The notes beneath the pieces were generated by a model that had not been told where the DNA came from, made no database searches, and was given only the letters and a program-made list of their open reading frames with translations. Below, piece after piece: positions 35,045 through 48,529 of a DNA stretch of 54,277 nucleotides. The stretch is from Arsukibacterium sp. UBA5043 (GTDB lineage Bacteria; Pseudomonadota; Gammaproteobacteria; Enterobacterales; Alteromonadaceae), in contig DIBV01000018.1 in the NCBI GenBank assembly GCA_002415085.1, positions 1-54,277 of the forward strand, read 5' to 3'. The position numbers and the translations under genes were made by a program. Position 1 is the first letter of the stretch, and each line of letters opens with the position of its first letter.

Positions 35045-35941
35045 CTACTCCTTAGCCTTTCCCGCTTCAGCGTTATTAAACAACCGCTCTAAATTCATTA
35101 ACAGGGTAATCATTATCATGCCCGCAAGCACTGAACCTACTGCCAGCCAAAGATCATGGCTGCCAACCTGGTGTTGATATTGCCACGGACTGATCATTTG
35201 CTGTTCATGCTGCCATGGCCATATCCGGTATAGCGCGCCGATAACGACCCCGATTAACAAGGCCAGCGTTGCGTCATGCAGATGTTGCAACAGCCAGTTC
35301 AGCAGTTTTGAGAAGCTCAGTAAACCTACCAGGCAGCCACTGGCAAACAAGAGAATAATACCCAGCTGTAGCTCGGTTACCGCCAGCATTACCGGACCAT
35401 ACATGCCCAGGATCAGTAAAATAAAAGCACCGGAAATACCGGGTAAAATCATGGCACAAATTGCCAGTGCGCCGGCCAGGAAAAACATATAGGGGGCCGG
35501 GTTTAGCTGCACCGGTGCCAGCATGCCAATAGCCACTGCAAACAACACGCCTGCCCCACACAGCGTCAGGCGCAGAGCCGACCAGCGGACACTTCGAAGC
35601 AATACCGGTAACGACGCCAGAATCAAACCATTAAAAAATGCCCATAGCGGCACCGGCCGATACTCCAGCAAATAACCAATAACATTTGCCAGAGAAAAAA
35701 CACTCAGCAAAATTCCGGTTAACAGGCATAGCAGGAAAGTGCCATCGACATGCCGCCATACCTGAGCAAAACGGCCGTGCAACAGTAGGTTTACGGCGGT
35801 CATATTTACCGCACTGATCGCCGCCAGCAACCGACTGTAAATACCCAGAATAAAAGCCAGAGTGCCACCTGAAACACCCGGCACAACATCAGCTGCCCCC
35901 ATAGCAAGGCCTTTAATAATCCATTGTAGATAGTTTTTCAT
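35045..35941 (-). CDS. DUF368 (PopT-type) polyprenyl-phosphate transporter
   Basis: A 298-residue membrane protein with about nine helices. Two repeated glycine motifs, AADVVPGVSGGTLAFILGIY and ILPGISGAFILLILGMY, mark the DUF368 family. Members of DUF368 were reported as undecaprenyl-phosphate carriers (PopT) that recycle the lipid carrier across the membrane. The stop codon and the nlpD ribosome site overlap. Presence between pcm and nlpD is an insertion into the usual surE-pcm-nlpD-rpoS order. Confidence 0.88.
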   Translation of the reverse strand: MKNYLQWIIKGLAMGAADVVPGVSGGTLAFILGIYSRLLAAISAVNMTAVNLLLHGRFAQVWRHVDGTFLLCLLTGILLSVFSLANVIGYLLEYRPVPLWAFFNGLILASLPVLLRSVRWSALRLTLCGAGVLFAVAIGMLAPVQLNPAPYMFFLAGALAICAMILPGISGAFILLILGMYGPVMLAVTELQLGIILLFASGCLVGLLSFSKLLNWLLQHLHDATLALLIGVVIGALYRIWPWQHEQQMISPWQYQHQVGSHDLWLAVGSVLAGMIMITLLMNLERLFNNAEAGKAKE

Positions 35942-35970
35942 GGTTGGTTTTACTACCTTAATACTTATTC

Positions 35971-36609
35971 TTAACCCAACTCACCGGGTATCAAGGGTAC
36001 AAAGCGAACGGCTTCAATATCGGTACTGCTGAACGTATCTTCGTTCCGCTGATACACCCGAAGTACCTGGTCCTTTATGCCAACCGGGATCACCAGCCTG
36101 CCGCCTTCACTCAATTGCTGCAATAAAGCAGCAGGTACTTCAGTCGGAGCAGCCGTGACAATAATGCTATCAAAAGGTGCTTTGCTGGGCCAACCTAACC
36201 AACCGTCACCATGTTTCATTGAAACATTATGTAAATCCAGTTGTTGCAGCCGACGCTTCGCCTGAAACTGCAGTGCTTTGATCCGCTCAACAGAACAGAC
36301 ATGCTTGAATAAATGCGCCAGAATTGCCGTTTGATAACCTGAACCTGTGCCTATTTCCAGTACTTTGCCCGGTGCTTTGCCCTGCAGCAAAAGCTCGGTC
36401 ATTCTGGCCACGATATAGGGTTGGGAAATCGTCTGGCCCTGACCAATCGGCAGGGCGGTATTTTCATAGGCTTTATGCGCTAATACTGCTTCGACAAACA
36501 GATGACGGGGCACCTGAGAGACGGCTTGCAATACCTCATGGTCGCTGATGCCTTCAGTTCGCAATTTTTGTGCTAATACCGCGGCACTTCGCGCTGTTGC
36601 TACTGCCAT
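35971..36609 (-). CDS. pcm: Protein-L-isoaspartate O-methyltransferase
   Basis: Pcm repairs isomerised aspartate residues in aged proteins using S-adenosylmethionine. The 212-residue protein has the SAM-binding loop [12 protein letters not shown] (residues 84-95), the substrate-side [15 protein letters not shown] and the post-motif [14 protein letters not shown]. It starts one base after the surE stop, so the two are co-translated. Confidence 0.96.
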   Translation of the reverse strand: MAVATARSAAVLAQKLRTEGISDHEVLQAVSQVPRHLFVEAVLAHKAYENTALPIGQGQTISQPYIVARMTELLLQGKAPGKVLEIGTGSGYQTAILAHLFKHVCSVERIKALQFQAKRRLQQLDLHNVSMKHGDGWLGWPSKAPFDSIIVTAAPTEVPAALLQQLSEGGRLVIPVGIKDQVLRVYQRNEDTFSSTDIEAVRFVPLIPGELG

Positions 36610-36610
36610 A

Positions 36611-37363
36611 TTACAACTTGATCCCCGCTAACCAATCTTTCAATGTATCCATACTTTTGTATGCTGACATATCGACATGCAGCGGCGTAACAGAAGCATA
36701 ACCATTTGCTATGGCATAAAAGTCAGTGCCTTCACCGGCATCAAGTTCAGGCCCTAATGACCCATACCAATATATTTTCCGTCCCCACGGGTCGGTATCA
36801 CTGCTCATGGTTTCTGCTTTGTGGCGTCGCCCCAGCCTGGTGACCATAATGCCTTTTAATTCATCAAGGGCAATAGCCGGTACATTAATATTCAGAATTT
36901 GATCCGCTGGCAACGGATGCGACTTCAGCTTTTTTATCACCTCTACCGTAACATGAGCCGCAGTCAGAAAATGCTGCTCTTCACGCCCGGCCAGTGACAC
37001 CGCAATCGCCGGCAACCCCAGATGGCGGCCCTCGGTTGCGGCAGCAACAGTGCCTGAATAAAGCACGTCATCGCCCAGGTTAGCGCCATGATTAATGCCT
37101 GCAACTACTAAATCAGGGGTAAAATCCAGCAGCTGACTAATCGCCAGATGGACGCAATCCGTTGGCGTACCATTAACGGCAATAAAACCGTTATCTAAGG
37201 TTTGAGTACGCAGCGGATTAAGTAGCGTTAATGAATTACTGGCACCACTGCAATTTCGATCCGGGCCGACGGTGGTAACCTCGGCAATGTCGGATAATGC
37301 CTGTTGCAACACCTGAATGCCTTTAGCATAAACGCCGTCGTCATTACTTAGTAAAATTCGCAT
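36611..37363 (-). CDS. surE: 5'/3'-nucleotidase SurE
   Basis: SurE removes phosphate from nucleoside monophosphates and exopolyphosphate in stress and stationary phase. The ATG at 37363 is chosen because GGAG lies five bases upstream and the protein then begins [10 protein letters not shown], with the metal-binding D8-D9; an ATG at 37378 has no ribosome site. [14 protein letters not shown] and the [20 protein letters not shown] loop are conserved. The length is 250 aa. Confidence 0.96.
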   Translation of the reverse strand: MRILLSNDDGVYAKGIQVLQQALSDIAEVTTVGPDRNCSGASNSLTLLNPLRTQTLDNGFIAVNGTPTDCVHLAISQLLDFTPDLVVAGINHGANLGDDVLYSGTVAAATEGRHLGLPAIAVSLAGREEQHFLTAAHVTVEVIKKLKSHPLPADQILNINVPAIALDELKGIMVTRLGRRHKAETMSSDTDPWGRKIYWYGSLGPELDAGEGTDFYAIANGYASVTPLHVDMSAYKSMDTLKDWLAGIKL

Positions 37364-37386
37364 CTTTACTCCATTCAAAGCCGGGG

Positions 37387-38445
37387 TTACGCCATATCGC
37401 TCAGTGGCCGACTGCCATCACGATAACACGCTAATTCTCGCAGCACACTGGTCGCAAAACAACCGGCCGGCAAGGCAAAATTCAGGGTAACACTGTCGCC
37501 GGTTACTGCTGCACTGAGTTGTTGCGGCACTAACCGGATACTGCGCCGTGCCCCTTGCAGCCGGTATTCTGTCAGGCCCTGACACCACTGCTGATGCGCC
37601 GCCAGCGCTTGCTGTTCCAGCGCTGCTGCCTGCTGGCTTACCACAGCGCCATCCATTCCCACTAACGGTGCGGTGGGATGCACATCACCATCGCGCAGCC
37701 GTTGTTGTAAGATGTCATCAGCATGTTCTACCTGAAAAATTGAACCGGTACCATCTAACTGCAGAATATCACCGTCCAGCACCTGATTAAATAAACCTTG
37801 TTCAAGCCGTGCAGACAATACCGTATTAAATAAAAAAGAGCGGCTGGCGGACAATGCCAGCCCGCGGATTTGCCGATCTGCTATCCGCTCACCGGCAAAC
37901 AAATCATTGGCCAGGGTCAGATTACCACCGCCGCGACCAAAACGTTGTTCACCATAATAATTAGGCACGCCGGCTGCAATCAGCTGCATACGGGCGACCA
38001 GCGCTTCTGGCTCGCTAACCTCGGTAAGGGTTATTTGAAAATGATTGGCTTTTAAGGCACCTAAGCGCAATTTGCGATAATGACGCACCGCTTGCAATAT
38101 CCTGCTATCTTCAAGCTGCCACTGCTGCCAGGCCAGCTCTTGTTTTATTGGCCATTTAAAACAAAACCACTGCCGGGTCACGGCATGGCGATCCTTTAAA
38201 CCGGCATAGCTGATATCTCGCATCCGTAAACCGGTTAGCCGGGCTAACTGCCTGGCAATGTATTGCGTATTCTGGCCCCGCTTTTCAATCTGTAACAGCA
38301 AATGTTCACCGCTGCCGCTGGGCTGAAAATTCAGCTGCTCATCAACAATAAAATGTTCCGGCGTACTGCGGATAGTGGCAGTGATAGCAGGTTTACCATA
38401 CAAATACTGCCACTGTGGTAAGGTAGGTGCGGGTAATTCGCTCAT
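37387..38445 (-). CDS. truD: tRNA pseudouridine(13) synthase TruD
   Basis: TruD makes pseudouridine at position 13 of tRNA(Glu). The catalytic aspartate lies in the motif YAGLKD85[23 protein letters not shown] and the [12 protein letters not shown] segment are also typical. The length of 352 is normal. It overlaps ispF by 4 bases. Confidence 0.96.
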   Translation of the reverse strand: MSELPAPTLPQWQYLYGKPAITATIRSTPEHFIVDEQLNFQPSGSGEHLLLQIEKRGQNTQYIARQLARLTGLRMRDISYAGLKDRHAVTRQWFCFKWPIKQELAWQQWQLEDSRILQAVRHYRKLRLGALKANHFQITLTEVSEPEALVARMQLIAAGVPNYYGEQRFGRGGGNLTLANDLFAGERIADRQIRGLALSASRSFLFNTVLSARLEQGLFNQVLDGDILQLDGTGSIFQVEHADDILQQRLRDGDVHPTAPLVGMDGAVVSQQAAALEQQALAAHQQWCQGLTEYRLQGARRSIRLVPQQLSAAVTGDSVTLNFALPAGCFATSVLRELACYRDGSRPLSDMA

Positions 38446-38924
38446 TGCTGCTTAACCAACAGCACAACCGCTTCTGCTGCAATACCTTCTTTACGACCAA
38501 CAAAACCCAACTGCTCGGTAGTCGTCGCTTTAACATTTATCTGCTGCACTTCAGCGGCTAAATCGCTGGCCAGACACTGGCGCATTGCGTTGATATGGGG
38601 AGCAATTTTAGGAGCCTGCGCCATTATCGTTATATCCAGATTATTTAATTGATAACCCGCGTTGGTTGCCGCAGTAAATACCTGCCGAAGCAGAATACGG
38701 CTATCAATCCCTTGATAGCTGGCATCGTTATCCGGGAAATGATGACCAATGTCACCCAACCCCAGCGCGCCCAGTATCGCATCTGCCACTGCGTGCAAGA
38801 CGACATCACCGTCAGAGTGTGCCACTAAGCCTTTTGCATAATCAATTTTAACGCCCGATAGTATTACCGGGCCGGGGCCACCAAATGCATGGACATCAAA
38901 ACCATGACCTATCCGAAAATTCAT
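38442..38924 (-). CDS. ispF: 2-C-methyl-D-erythritol 2,4-cyclodiphosphate synthase IspF
   Basis: IspF catalyses the fifth step of the MEP isoprenoid pathway. The zinc ligands D10, H12 and H44 are in place ([21 protein letters not shown]), and the C-terminal [19 protein letters not shown] matches the CDP-ME2P site. The 160 residues are standard. It overlaps ispD and truD by 4 bases each. Confidence 0.97.
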   Translation of the reverse strand: MNFRIGHGFDVHAFGGPGPVILSGVKIDYAKGLVAHSDGDVVLHAVADAILGALGLGDIGHHFPDNDASYQGIDSRILLRQVFTAATNAGYQLNNLDITIMAQAPKIAPHINAMRQCLASDLAAEVQQINVKATTTEQLGFVGRKEGIAAEAVVLLVKQQ

Positions 38925-39691
38925 GTTGTTGGGTACTCCAGATGTTGTGGTGCCAGCTGCGGTGCTGCTAAATCGTGTTGCTCCAGATCTTGTTGCTTTA
39001 AAAAATATGCCGCCAGGGTTAAATCAGCCGGGCGGGTTATTTTAATATTGTCGGCCATGCCCTCTACTAACAACACCCTCTGGCCCGCCCATTCCATTGC
39101 AGAAGCTTCGTCAGTCAGAGTAACGCCCGCGGCAAGCGCGCCTGTTATTGCCTCACGCAATAGCGCGGTGGGAAACAATTGCGGGGTCAGCGCATGCCAT
39201 AATTGTTCACGTTCAACGGTTGCAACAACAAGGGTATCAGCAGGTCCCGCATTACCGCGCTTCATGGTATCACGCACCGGACTGGCCAGAATGCCGCCGT
39301 GGCCGGCGTGGTAGCAACACGCAATCAGCTTGCTGATATCAACCTGTCGCACCAGAGGCCTGGCGGCATCATGCACTAATACCCAGGGGTAGCGGACAGC
39401 GTCAATTTGCGCGAGGGCATTACGTACCGAGTGCACCCGCTCGCTGCCGCCTGAAACCCGGTTAATCGCGCTATCAGCTACCGGGGTGGTGTCAAAGTAC
39501 GGGTCCGCACTATCAAGCGCCAGCCACAACGCGCTAATCTGGGGGTGACGGCTTATCCGCTCGACACTATGTTGCAGAATCGTTTTATCATTGAGGGTTA
39601 AATATTGTTTGGGGATGTTCGTCTGCATCCTTTTGCCAACGCCGGCGGCGGGTATTACGGCGGCAATGGCCATTTCAGGCAACGCGCTCAT
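38921..39691 (-). CDS. ispD: 2-C-methyl-D-erythritol 4-phosphate cytidylyltransferase IspD
   Basis: IspD joins CTP to methylerythritol phosphate, the third MEP-pathway step. The nucleotide-binding [19 protein letters not shown] and SPVRDTMKR motifs are present. The C-terminus has a ~20-residue Gln/Leu-rich extension ([20 protein letters not shown]) beyond the usual end. It overlaps ftsB and ispF by 4 bases each. Confidence 0.96.
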   Translation of the reverse strand: MSALPEMAIAAVIPAAGVGKRMQTNIPKQYLTLNDKTILQHSVERISRHPQISALWLALDSADPYFDTTPVADSAINRVSGGSERVHSVRNALAQIDAVRYPWVLVHDAARPLVRQVDISKLIACCYHAGHGGILASPVRDTMKRGNAGPADTLVVATVEREQLWHALTPQLFPTALLREAITGALAAGVTLTDEASAMEWAGQRVLLVEGMADNIKITRPADLTLAAYFLKQQDLEQHDLAAPQLAPQHLEYPTT

Positions 39692-39993
39692 GGCTTACCC
39701 TTTGTCGTATCCTGTTGTCCTTCGGTTTGCACTATCCGGAAAAACACTTCATGTTCGCCAATCAACCCTAATTCGTTGCGGGCCCGCTCTTCTATTGCTT
39801 CTAACCCTTGCTGTAAATCTGTCACATCCGCCAGCAACATCCGGTTGCGCTTTTGCAGTTCCTGATTGCTGGCACGCTGGGTGGCAATTTCGTCCAGCCG
39901 TTGCAAATAGTCGGTCACACTATACTGACCAAACCATAAACGGTATTGCAGCAGGCAAAAAAGGATCAGCAATATTCCAATAAGCAGTCGCAT
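39688..39993 (-). CDS. ftsB: Cell division protein FtsB
   Basis: FtsB forms the divisome activator with FtsL and FtsQ. A single membrane segment (residues ~3-21) is followed by a heptad-rich coiled coil (residues ~28-70) with the typical LxxRNxxLxxxVxDLxxGxxAIEERARxELGLI pattern. It is 101 aa, and it heads the ispD-ispF-truD-surE-pcm cluster. Confidence 0.95.
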   Translation of the reverse strand: MRLLIGILLILFCLLQYRLWFGQYSVTDYLQRLDEIATQRASNQELQKRNRMLLADVTDLQQGLEAIEERARNELGLIGEHEVFFRIVQTEGQQDTTKGKP

Positions 39994-40022
39994 AAGCCAG
40001 TTTCTGGTGAAGTAATAGCTTT

Positions 40023-40050
40023 ATTATGCTGGCTTGCACCGGCGCTGCAA
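40023..40050 (-). promoter_or_regulatory. Possible promoter of the ftsB-to-nlpD operon
   Basis: TTGCAG (40045-40050) and CATAAT (40023-40028) with a 16-base spacer lie 30 bases upstream of ftsB. The -10 box matches consensus at five of six positions; the spacing is one base short. Confidence 0.45.
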
Positions 40051-40094
40051 AGCCCTAATTGCTGCCATGGTAACAATTATTATGCATTGCAGGG

Positions 40095-40754
40095 TTATTT
40101 CAGGCCGCGGACCGCCTGATAAGGTTTGGCAAAATTTTGCCAGTTTAAACGACTGGTTAACAATAATTCTCGTAAACTCAATACTCTGGGTGCTTTTTTG
40201 GCATTATTTAACCACTGATGACCACAGCTGGCGGCAGTTATAATCGCTTTGTTTGGCTTGAGTAAAAATTTACTGACGTTGTCATGTTGCAGCGGCGTGC
40301 CGTTAAAACTAAACCAGCCATGCTCGTTACAATGTAAGCGCTCACCTACGCTATCCACCTCATCCACGCTATCAAGCACAATCTGCTCCAGGGTCAGCTG
40401 CTCATTATACACCGGCACGATCAAGCCGGGTTTAGCCGCTTTCTGGTAAAAGTTAGCGATAGGATCGGCCTGTTGCTTGCGCGCCGGACAGCGACCGAGC
40501 TGTTTGTGAAACCAGGATGCATTCTGGCTATCGAGCTGTAATTCACTGCGATAGGTTACAATGTTGGCCGCAGCACGGCGGATATAAAACGGCAACGCGG
40601 CCAGCCTCTTTTGCAACAACGGCAGCTGATCCGGGTTCATATTCGCCAGGCGTAATAGCTCGCGTTCGTATAAAGCGTTACATAGCTCGGTATACGTCTG
40701 GTTATCGCTGGACACCTGCCAGAAATGGGGCTGGTTGCTGTAAGGCTCTATCAT
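40095..40754 (-). CDS. Conserved hypothetical protein (219 aa)
   Basis: A soluble protein with no signal peptide or membrane segment. Features are an N-terminal helical part (YTELCNALYERELLRLAN), RLAALPFYIRRAAANIVTYRSEL and a C-terminal basic part (PRVLSLRELLLTSRLNW). I do not recognise a family. It stands alone between ftsB and a divergent DUF1569 gene, with only a weak ribosome site. Base and codon use are like its neighbours, so it is probably a real gene. Confidence 0.6.
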   Translation of the reverse strand: MIEPYSNQPHFWQVSSDNQTYTELCNALYERELLRLANMNPDQLPLLQKRLAALPFYIRRAAANIVTYRSELQLDSQNASWFHKQLGRCPARKQQADPIANFYQKAAKPGLIVPVYNEQLTLEQIVLDSVDEVDSVGERLHCNEHGWFSFNGTPLQHDNVSKFLLKPNKAIITAASCGHQWLNNAKKAPRVLSLRELLLTSRLNWQNFAKPYQAVRGLK

Positions 40755-40860
40755 TCGCTGATGTTAGCCAATCAGCTGGCGCTTGTAAAAGCAAAAGTGG
40801 CGCTCAGCGCACAAAAAATGCTAGTTTACCGTTTTAAAAAATGAGTTATAACGCTAGCTT

Positions 40861-41379
40861 ATGAAACGCCGTCAATTTATAAAAGCCAGCCTGCTGACAC
40901 CTGTCGCGTTAGTGCTGGGCGCTAAGCTGGTCGCCACCCTGCGACCTTATCCGCTATCAGACATTCTGGTGCAATTAAAAGCGCTGCCAGCAGATCGCCT
41001 AACGAGCAGTGGTAACTGGAACCCCAGCCAGGTTTTGCAGCATTGCGCCCAAAGCGTCAGCTATTCTATTTATGGTTATCCCGAGGCCCACTCGCCCTTT
41101 TTTCAATACACTGCAGGTAAATTGGCGATCAATGCGTTTGCTGCAACAGGTAAACTGCACCACCCTTTGGATGAAGCTATTCCCGGTGCCCCTGCGCTGG
41201 AACCCAACCTGCCTAACGACGTTGCCCTGCGGGAACTGATCTACACTGTGCAGCAATTTATGGACTGGCAAGGCGCTCTGCAGCCGCATTTTGCCTTTGG
41301 CAGCCTGACCAAAGCGCAATATTACAGCGTACATTACCTGCATTTGCAGAGCCATTTAGCCCAAATCAGTATTGGCTGA
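40861..41379 (+). CDS. DUF1569 family protein with Tat-like signal (172 aa)
   Basis: The N-terminus MKRRQFIKASLLTP is a twin-arginine-type export signal. The remainder (GNWNPSQVLQHCAQSVSYSIYG, HPLDEAIPGAP, FGSLTKAQYYSVHYLHLQSHL) matches DUF1569, a member of the DinB/YfiT-like four-helix fold with conserved histidines that may bind metal. The function is unknown. It is a single gene ending at a hairpin shared with the convergent eno gene. Confidence 0.75.
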   Translation: MKRRQFIKASLLTPVALVLGAKLVATLRPYPLSDILVQLKALPADRLTSSGNWNPSQVLQHCAQSVSYSIYGYPEAHSPFFQYTAGKLAINAFAATGKLHHPLDEAIPGAPALEPNLPNDVALRELIYTVQQFMDWQGALQPHFAFGSLTKAQYYSVHYLHLQSHLAQISIG

Positions 41380-41399
41380 TATCAATAAGACTTAAACAA

Positions 41400-41423
41400 C
41401 AAAGCCACCTGACGGTGGCTTTG
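41400..41423. terminator. Bidirectional terminator-like hairpin between DUF1569 gene and eno
   Basis: CAAAGCCACC and GGTGGCTTTG form a perfect 10-base stem with a TGAC loop. It lies 21 bases after the DUF1569 stop and 27 bases past the eno stop. The T-tract is imperfect on both strands. Confidence 0.65.
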
Positions 41424-41449
41424 GGTATTGTCGTCATCAGGCTCAGACG

Positions 41450-42790
<1,341 letters not shown>

Positions 42791-42801
42791 CTTAGCAAAA
42801 G

Positions 42802-44559
<1,758 letters not shown>

Positions 44560-44588
44560 AGTATAGCAAAGGCTTGGCGGCCACTCAA
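44560..44588 (-). promoter_or_regulatory. Promoter of pyrG, extended -10 type
   Basis: TTGAGT (44583-44588), a 17-base spacer and TATACT (44560-44565) preceded by TGC form a strong sigma-70 pattern reading toward pyrG. The start of transcription should lie near 44553. Confidence 0.72.
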
Positions 44589-44766
44589 TGTAAAGCTGCA
44601 GACCAAGATGAATTAATCTGCTAGTAACTATTCCCTCATGCTGGTCAGCATCTTACAGCAAACTGGCGGCCAGCGTTTTATCGTGCTGTCATATTTAAAA
44701 AAGTAGCCTACGCTTAGATTGTGTGCCAAACGGAGGCAGCCATGCTGTCAGTAAGCGGCGCCCGCG
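44589..44766. other. Intergenic region upstream of pyrG, no gene seen
   Basis: The gap between the pyrG promoter and the end of the DUF5916 gene has no convincing frame. A 15-codon ATG frame at 44742 with an upstream GGAGG overlaps the DUF5916 gene end and is not supported as a gene. Confidence 0.4.
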
Positions 44767-47058
44767 TTACAGCTGCCAGGCATAGCTGAATTTTAAAAAG
44801 GCACTGCGCTCAGATGTGGTAATCCGGCTTAGCTCATCATCTTGCAAACTGCCGTCACTGTAGCCGACAAAAAACACCGTTTGCGGGTTTACTTTATACG
44901 AATAAAGCAATTGCTTATTCAGCTGACGGCTGCGGGCGTCCAGCACAGACTGCCACTGTGGCTGATAGTTTGCTAATTCGCGCTGCAGATCGGTATACAA
45001 TAAAATCAGGCGCAAAGCGCTACGGTTTGAAAACTGATAGGTCAACCGCATATCGGTTAAGTTAGCGGTAAATACCCGGGCCGACTGATAATCCATCGTG
45101 GTCAGGTTATGCCTTAACGACAACTCCAGATGCCGGCTGAACGAATAACGGCCTTCCAGCTCTACCCGGTTTTGATCAGATAAACGGTTGTTGGTTAAAT
45201 CAAGTGCACTGCCATGCTGCCAGAATGCGAAAAACATCATCCCGGCGGCCGGCGACACCTCAGCAAATAACGATAATCCCTGTTCATCAAAACGCTCGGT
45301 ATTGCCACTGATAGCAAGCGACGTATTATCCAAGCGCAGCCCTACCCGCTCGCGCTGATACGCCCCCAGCTCCAGATAGCTGCCCAGCGGGCCGAAAATA
45401 CCGGCATAGCCTTCTGTTTCGCTCTCAATAAATTCGCCCGCGGCATTATGGGTGGTGTCCCAGTCGCCGGTAATACGCACCCGGTTAAACAGGTTGTCAT
45501 CCGCCAGATACCAGATGTACTCACCACCGGTGGTAAATTTGTTCCAGTCAGTTTCCGGCATAAAGCCTAAGTCGGCCCGGAACCCTTTGCTGCGAGCATC
45601 ATAGCGGCCAAACCAGCGCCAGGTGCGTTCTGAATGCTGATAATTTACCCGGTACGCCTGGCCGGTTAATGGCTGCTCACTGCCATAGCGCTGCAATGCT
45701 TCACCGTGCAGCGCCAGTTGCTGGCTGTTACTCGTTTCGCTGTACAACCATTGCAGGCTTAACGTGTCCTTCGCCGTTAAGCGAATATTGGCGTCCAGCC
45801 CGGTCAGACCGTTGGAATAGTCAGCGGCTTCGCGCCAGGTAGCAATAGCACCGACGCTGATGCTGTTGTTATAGGCAAAACTGTAACGCGCCGCCAGGTT
45901 GTGGCTGGCATTGTTTACTACAGCAATATCGGAGCCCAGATTACCGGGTAATACCAGGGTGGTGCTGTCATCATCCGCTGCAAAAAAGCCAAAGGTATGC
46001 GCTCCGGTGCGGCCGGTTACCTTGGCGCCAATGTTCGGCGCGCTGATATTGCGGGTATGCACCAGATTAGTTGGCGTGGCAAAATAGTCAGCATTTTCGG
46101 TAAAAAACGGCCGGCTTTCGGCGTAAAACAACGTGAATGGATTATTGACTGATAACTGCTGTGCATCAGCTTCCACCTGGGAGAAATCGGGGTTCAGCGT
46201 CGCATTTAAGGTAATGTCAGGCGTAACCGCCCACTTCCCATCCAGGCTGAGCTCAACATTATTTTCACCCTGCCAGCTTTGTTGCTGATGAACATTACGC
46301 TGCTCGCTGCGCCCGGCCACCAGCGACGGCGCAATAATAACGTTGGTGCTGCTTTTGGCCTTGGCAAAGCCCTGATACGCCGGCATCTGACAAACCCAGC
46401 ATTTATTGGCATGGCTTATTCTGGCACTGGATAACCGCAACCGCTGATCGCGTGGTATAAAGCGGACAAATTCCAGCGCCCAGGTTTTCAGGCCAGCTTG
46501 GGGTGGAAAATTCATTACCGCAAACGGAATAGCCATCTCTACCACATATCCCTTATCGGTCAGTTGGCCTGCAGCATGCCAGAATCCATCCCAGCTGGAC
46601 GATTCATGGCCGGTCTGGGCGTTTTCAATTGAATCTGCCTGGCTGCCCAGCGGGTTAGCAAAAAACTGATACGCCAATTGTTTGTTGTTGTAAGGGTCAA
46701 TTTTTACCCCAACCACATCATCACTCCAGATAGTGTCGCGATTACGGTAAAACGCCCGGATTAATTCAGGCTCTGGATCAGGTGCAATAAAACCGATATA
46801 CAAAATTTCGCCATCATCAAACACCCATGCTTCGGTGGCAATATCCGATACGCCCTGATCAGTGGGTAAGGTATTAAAATTAATATTAATGCGGCTGGCA
46901 TCCTGCCATACGCTTTCATCCAGCCGGCCGTCCACTGTCATCGCGGTAGCAGGAAGCAACGTCGGAATTTCCGCCGCCTGCGCCTGGCCAACCAAGCCTT
47001 GCAATAAACTGATAACAGATAAAATGGTAACAACGGAGGCGTAAAGAGTAGACGGCAT
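44767..47058 (-). CDS. DUF5916 protein with CBM9-like N-terminal domain (763 aa)
   Basis: A signal peptide ends at ~29 (GQAQAAE). Residues ~35-240 form a CBM9-like sugar-binding domain (MTVDGRLDESVWQDA, EAWVFDDGEILYIGFIAPDPEP, WALEFVRFIPRD). The rest is a DUF5916 segment (SLDGKWAVTPDITLNATLNPDFSQVEAD, NPFTLFYAESRPFFTENADYF) that continues as amphipathic strands to a C-terminal LKFSYAWQL, typical of an outer-membrane barrel. Family members are thought to act at the surface on carbohydrate or protein ligands. It stands alone. Confidence 0.85.
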   Translation of the reverse strand: MPSTLYASVVTILSVISLLQGLVGQAQAAEIPTLLPATAMTVDGRLDESVWQDASRININFNTLPTDQGVSDIATEAWVFDDGEILYIGFIAPDPEPELIRAFYRNRDTIWSDDVVGVKIDPYNNKQLAYQFFANPLGSQADSIENAQTGHESSSWDGFWHAAGQLTDKGYVVEMAIPFAVMNFPPQAGLKTWALEFVRFIPRDQRLRLSSARISHANKCWVCQMPAYQGFAKAKSSTNVIIAPSLVAGRSEQRNVHQQQSWQGENNVELSLDGKWAVTPDITLNATLNPDFSQVEADAQQLSVNNPFTLFYAESRPFFTENADYFATPTNLVHTRNISAPNIGAKVTGRTGAHTFGFFAADDDSTTLVLPGNLGSDIAVVNNASHNLAARYSFAYNNSISVGAIATWREAADYSNGLTGLDANIRLTAKDTLSLQWLYSETSNSQQLALHGEALQRYGSEQPLTGQAYRVNYQHSERTWRWFGRYDARSKGFRADLGFMPETDWNKFTTGGEYIWYLADDNLFNRVRITGDWDTTHNAAGEFIESETEGYAGIFGPLGSYLELGAYQRERVGLRLDNTSLAISGNTERFDEQGLSLFAEVSPAAGMMFFAFWQHGSALDLTNNRLSDQNRVELEGRYSFSRHLELSLRHNLTTMDYQSARVFTANLTDMRLTYQFSNRSALRLILLYTDLQRELANYQPQWQSVLDARSRQLNKQLLYSYKVNPQTVFFVGYSDGSLQDDELSRITTSERSAFLKFSYAWQL

Positions 47059-47225
47059 GAACTTCCCAAACTGCTAACTGCGCTATAAACTGCGGCTTAA
47101 AAATAATGACGCGCATCATACCGGTTTATGAAAAATTAACAGCTGTCGTGCGTTAAACAGGCAATATTCAAAGGTGTACTAAAGCTGTACCCTGCTTATC
47201 CTCCTACCCGCCAATGTTATAAGCC

Positions 47226-48170
47226 TTAACCTGACGATACCTCATCGATCAACTGGCGCTGCACACATACTGCGGTGCTTTTAGGACGGATAGGCTTGCC
47301 TCTGCCTTCAAGGTGCGCCCGGGTAAAGGCGGCGCCGAATAACAGGATCATTGACGAATAGTTAACCCACAACAGCAATAACGCCAGCGAACCGGCAGCG
47401 CCATAAGCTGATGCCGTTGCGGTGTAAGCGAGGTAAATAGAGATCAGAGAGCGCCCTGCTGTAAATAATACCGCGGTAATAAAAGCACCAAGCAACACGT
47501 CCCGCCACGACAGCAGCACGTCGGGCAAAATTTTAAACATCGCCGCAAACAGCAAGGTGATCACCAAAAGTGACAGCACTAACTCCATGCCCACCATCAT
47601 CCAGCCGGGTACCGGCAGCCAGCCCTCGGCGTAGGCCATAACACTGCGCAGCGCCACTGACAATAATAATGACACCAGCATAATAAAGCCAATCGCCAGA
47701 ATGATGGTCAGCGACAGCAAACGGCTTTTAATAAAGATCCACAGGTTACTTTTCGATGGCCGAGGCGCCACATCCCAGATTTGATTCAGCGACTGCTGCA
47801 TCTGGGCAAATACCGTGGTGGCCCCGACAATAGTAGCCAGGATCCCAATCAAGGCCGGCCAGATGCCACTTTGGTCAATCTGCGAGTTAACTACAGCCGT
47901 CTGCACTACACCGGCAGCTTGCGGACCAAGTGTACCCTCAAGCTGGGTAAACAATTGCTGCTGCACCGCGCTCTCGCCTATGACCAGCCCCACCAGCGCG
48001 ACCACCACCACCAGAATCGGCGCAATAGAAAAAACAGTGAAAAACGCCAGCGCGGCGGCGTAAATAAAGGCCTGACTGCCCAGCCAGTAGCGGCTGGTAG
48101 CACCCAGAATACGTAACCAGTGCCGAATGCCAGCGGGAAGTTTGTTGTAGATATGTAAAACCATAGTCAA
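47226..48170 (-). CDS. YihY/virulence factor BrkB family membrane protein (314 aa)
   Basis: Six to seven membrane helices are visible. Family hallmarks are YAAALAFFTVFSIAPILVVVVA near the start, GATTVFAQMQQSLNQIWDV and the C-terminal YGAAGSLALLLLWVNYSSMILLFGAAFT. The biochemical role of the family is uncertain, although it was once linked to serum resistance. It lies 12 bases from the small membrane protein gene upstream and is probably co-transcribed. Confidence 0.88.
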   Translation of the reverse strand: MTMVLHIYNKLPAGIRHWLRILGATSRYWLGSQAFIYAAALAFFTVFSIAPILVVVVALVGLVIGESAVQQQLFTQLEGTLGPQAAGVVQTAVVNSQIDQSGIWPALIGILATIVGATTVFAQMQQSLNQIWDVAPRPSKSNLWIFIKSRLLSLTIILAIGFIMLVSLLLSVALRSVMAYAEGWLPVPGWMMVGMELVLSLLVITLLFAAMFKILPDVLLSWRDVLLGAFITAVLFTAGRSLISIYLAYTATASAYGAAGSLALLLLWVNYSSMILLFGAAFTRAHLEGRGKPIRPKSTAVCVQRQLIDEVSSG

Positions 48171-48182
48171 AGATACCTTTGC

Positions 48183-48392
48183 CTAGCTATAGCGGAAATA
48201 AAGATAGAAAAATGAGGCTAACATAAATAACAGCATGGTGCCGGCCTTACCAATTATTATCGCTTTGGTCTTTGCCATACCTTTTGGAATTAAAATTTTA
48301 GCGACAAACAAATAGCTTAATACTGCTGATATTAACGCAAATGCCGCTAAAACCAATCCAGTCTGGGTAAATGAAGCGGTAGTTTGCTCCAT
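48183..48392 (-). CDS. Small membrane protein, unknown (69 aa)
   Basis: The ATG at 48392 has GGAGGG five bases upstream; a longer reading to 48425 lacks such a site. Two hydrophobic helices (about 9-28 and 45-66) are joined by a basic loop (KGMAKTKAIIIGK). No family is recognised. It ends 12 bases before the BrkB gene. Confidence 0.65.
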   Translation of the reverse strand: MEQTTASFTQTGLVLAAFALISAVLSYLFVAKILIPKGMAKTKAIIIGKAGTMLLFMLASFFYLYFRYS

Positions 48393-48529
48393 AACGCCCT
48401 CCATCCAGTTAGGTCTTAATACCAATCATCTATAACCCCGTCAGGCAACACTGCTGCAGGTTCACCAGGATAGGTTGATTGCGCTGCTACCACCACAGCG
48501 CACTTCAACGGTGAAAGTGATGCGCAAGC

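Noticed and set aside
44742-44789. Short ATG frame with upstream GGAGG near the DUF5916 gene end
   Set aside because: It has only 15 codons and overlaps the convergent gene; no sign of a leader peptide for a downstream plus-strand gene.
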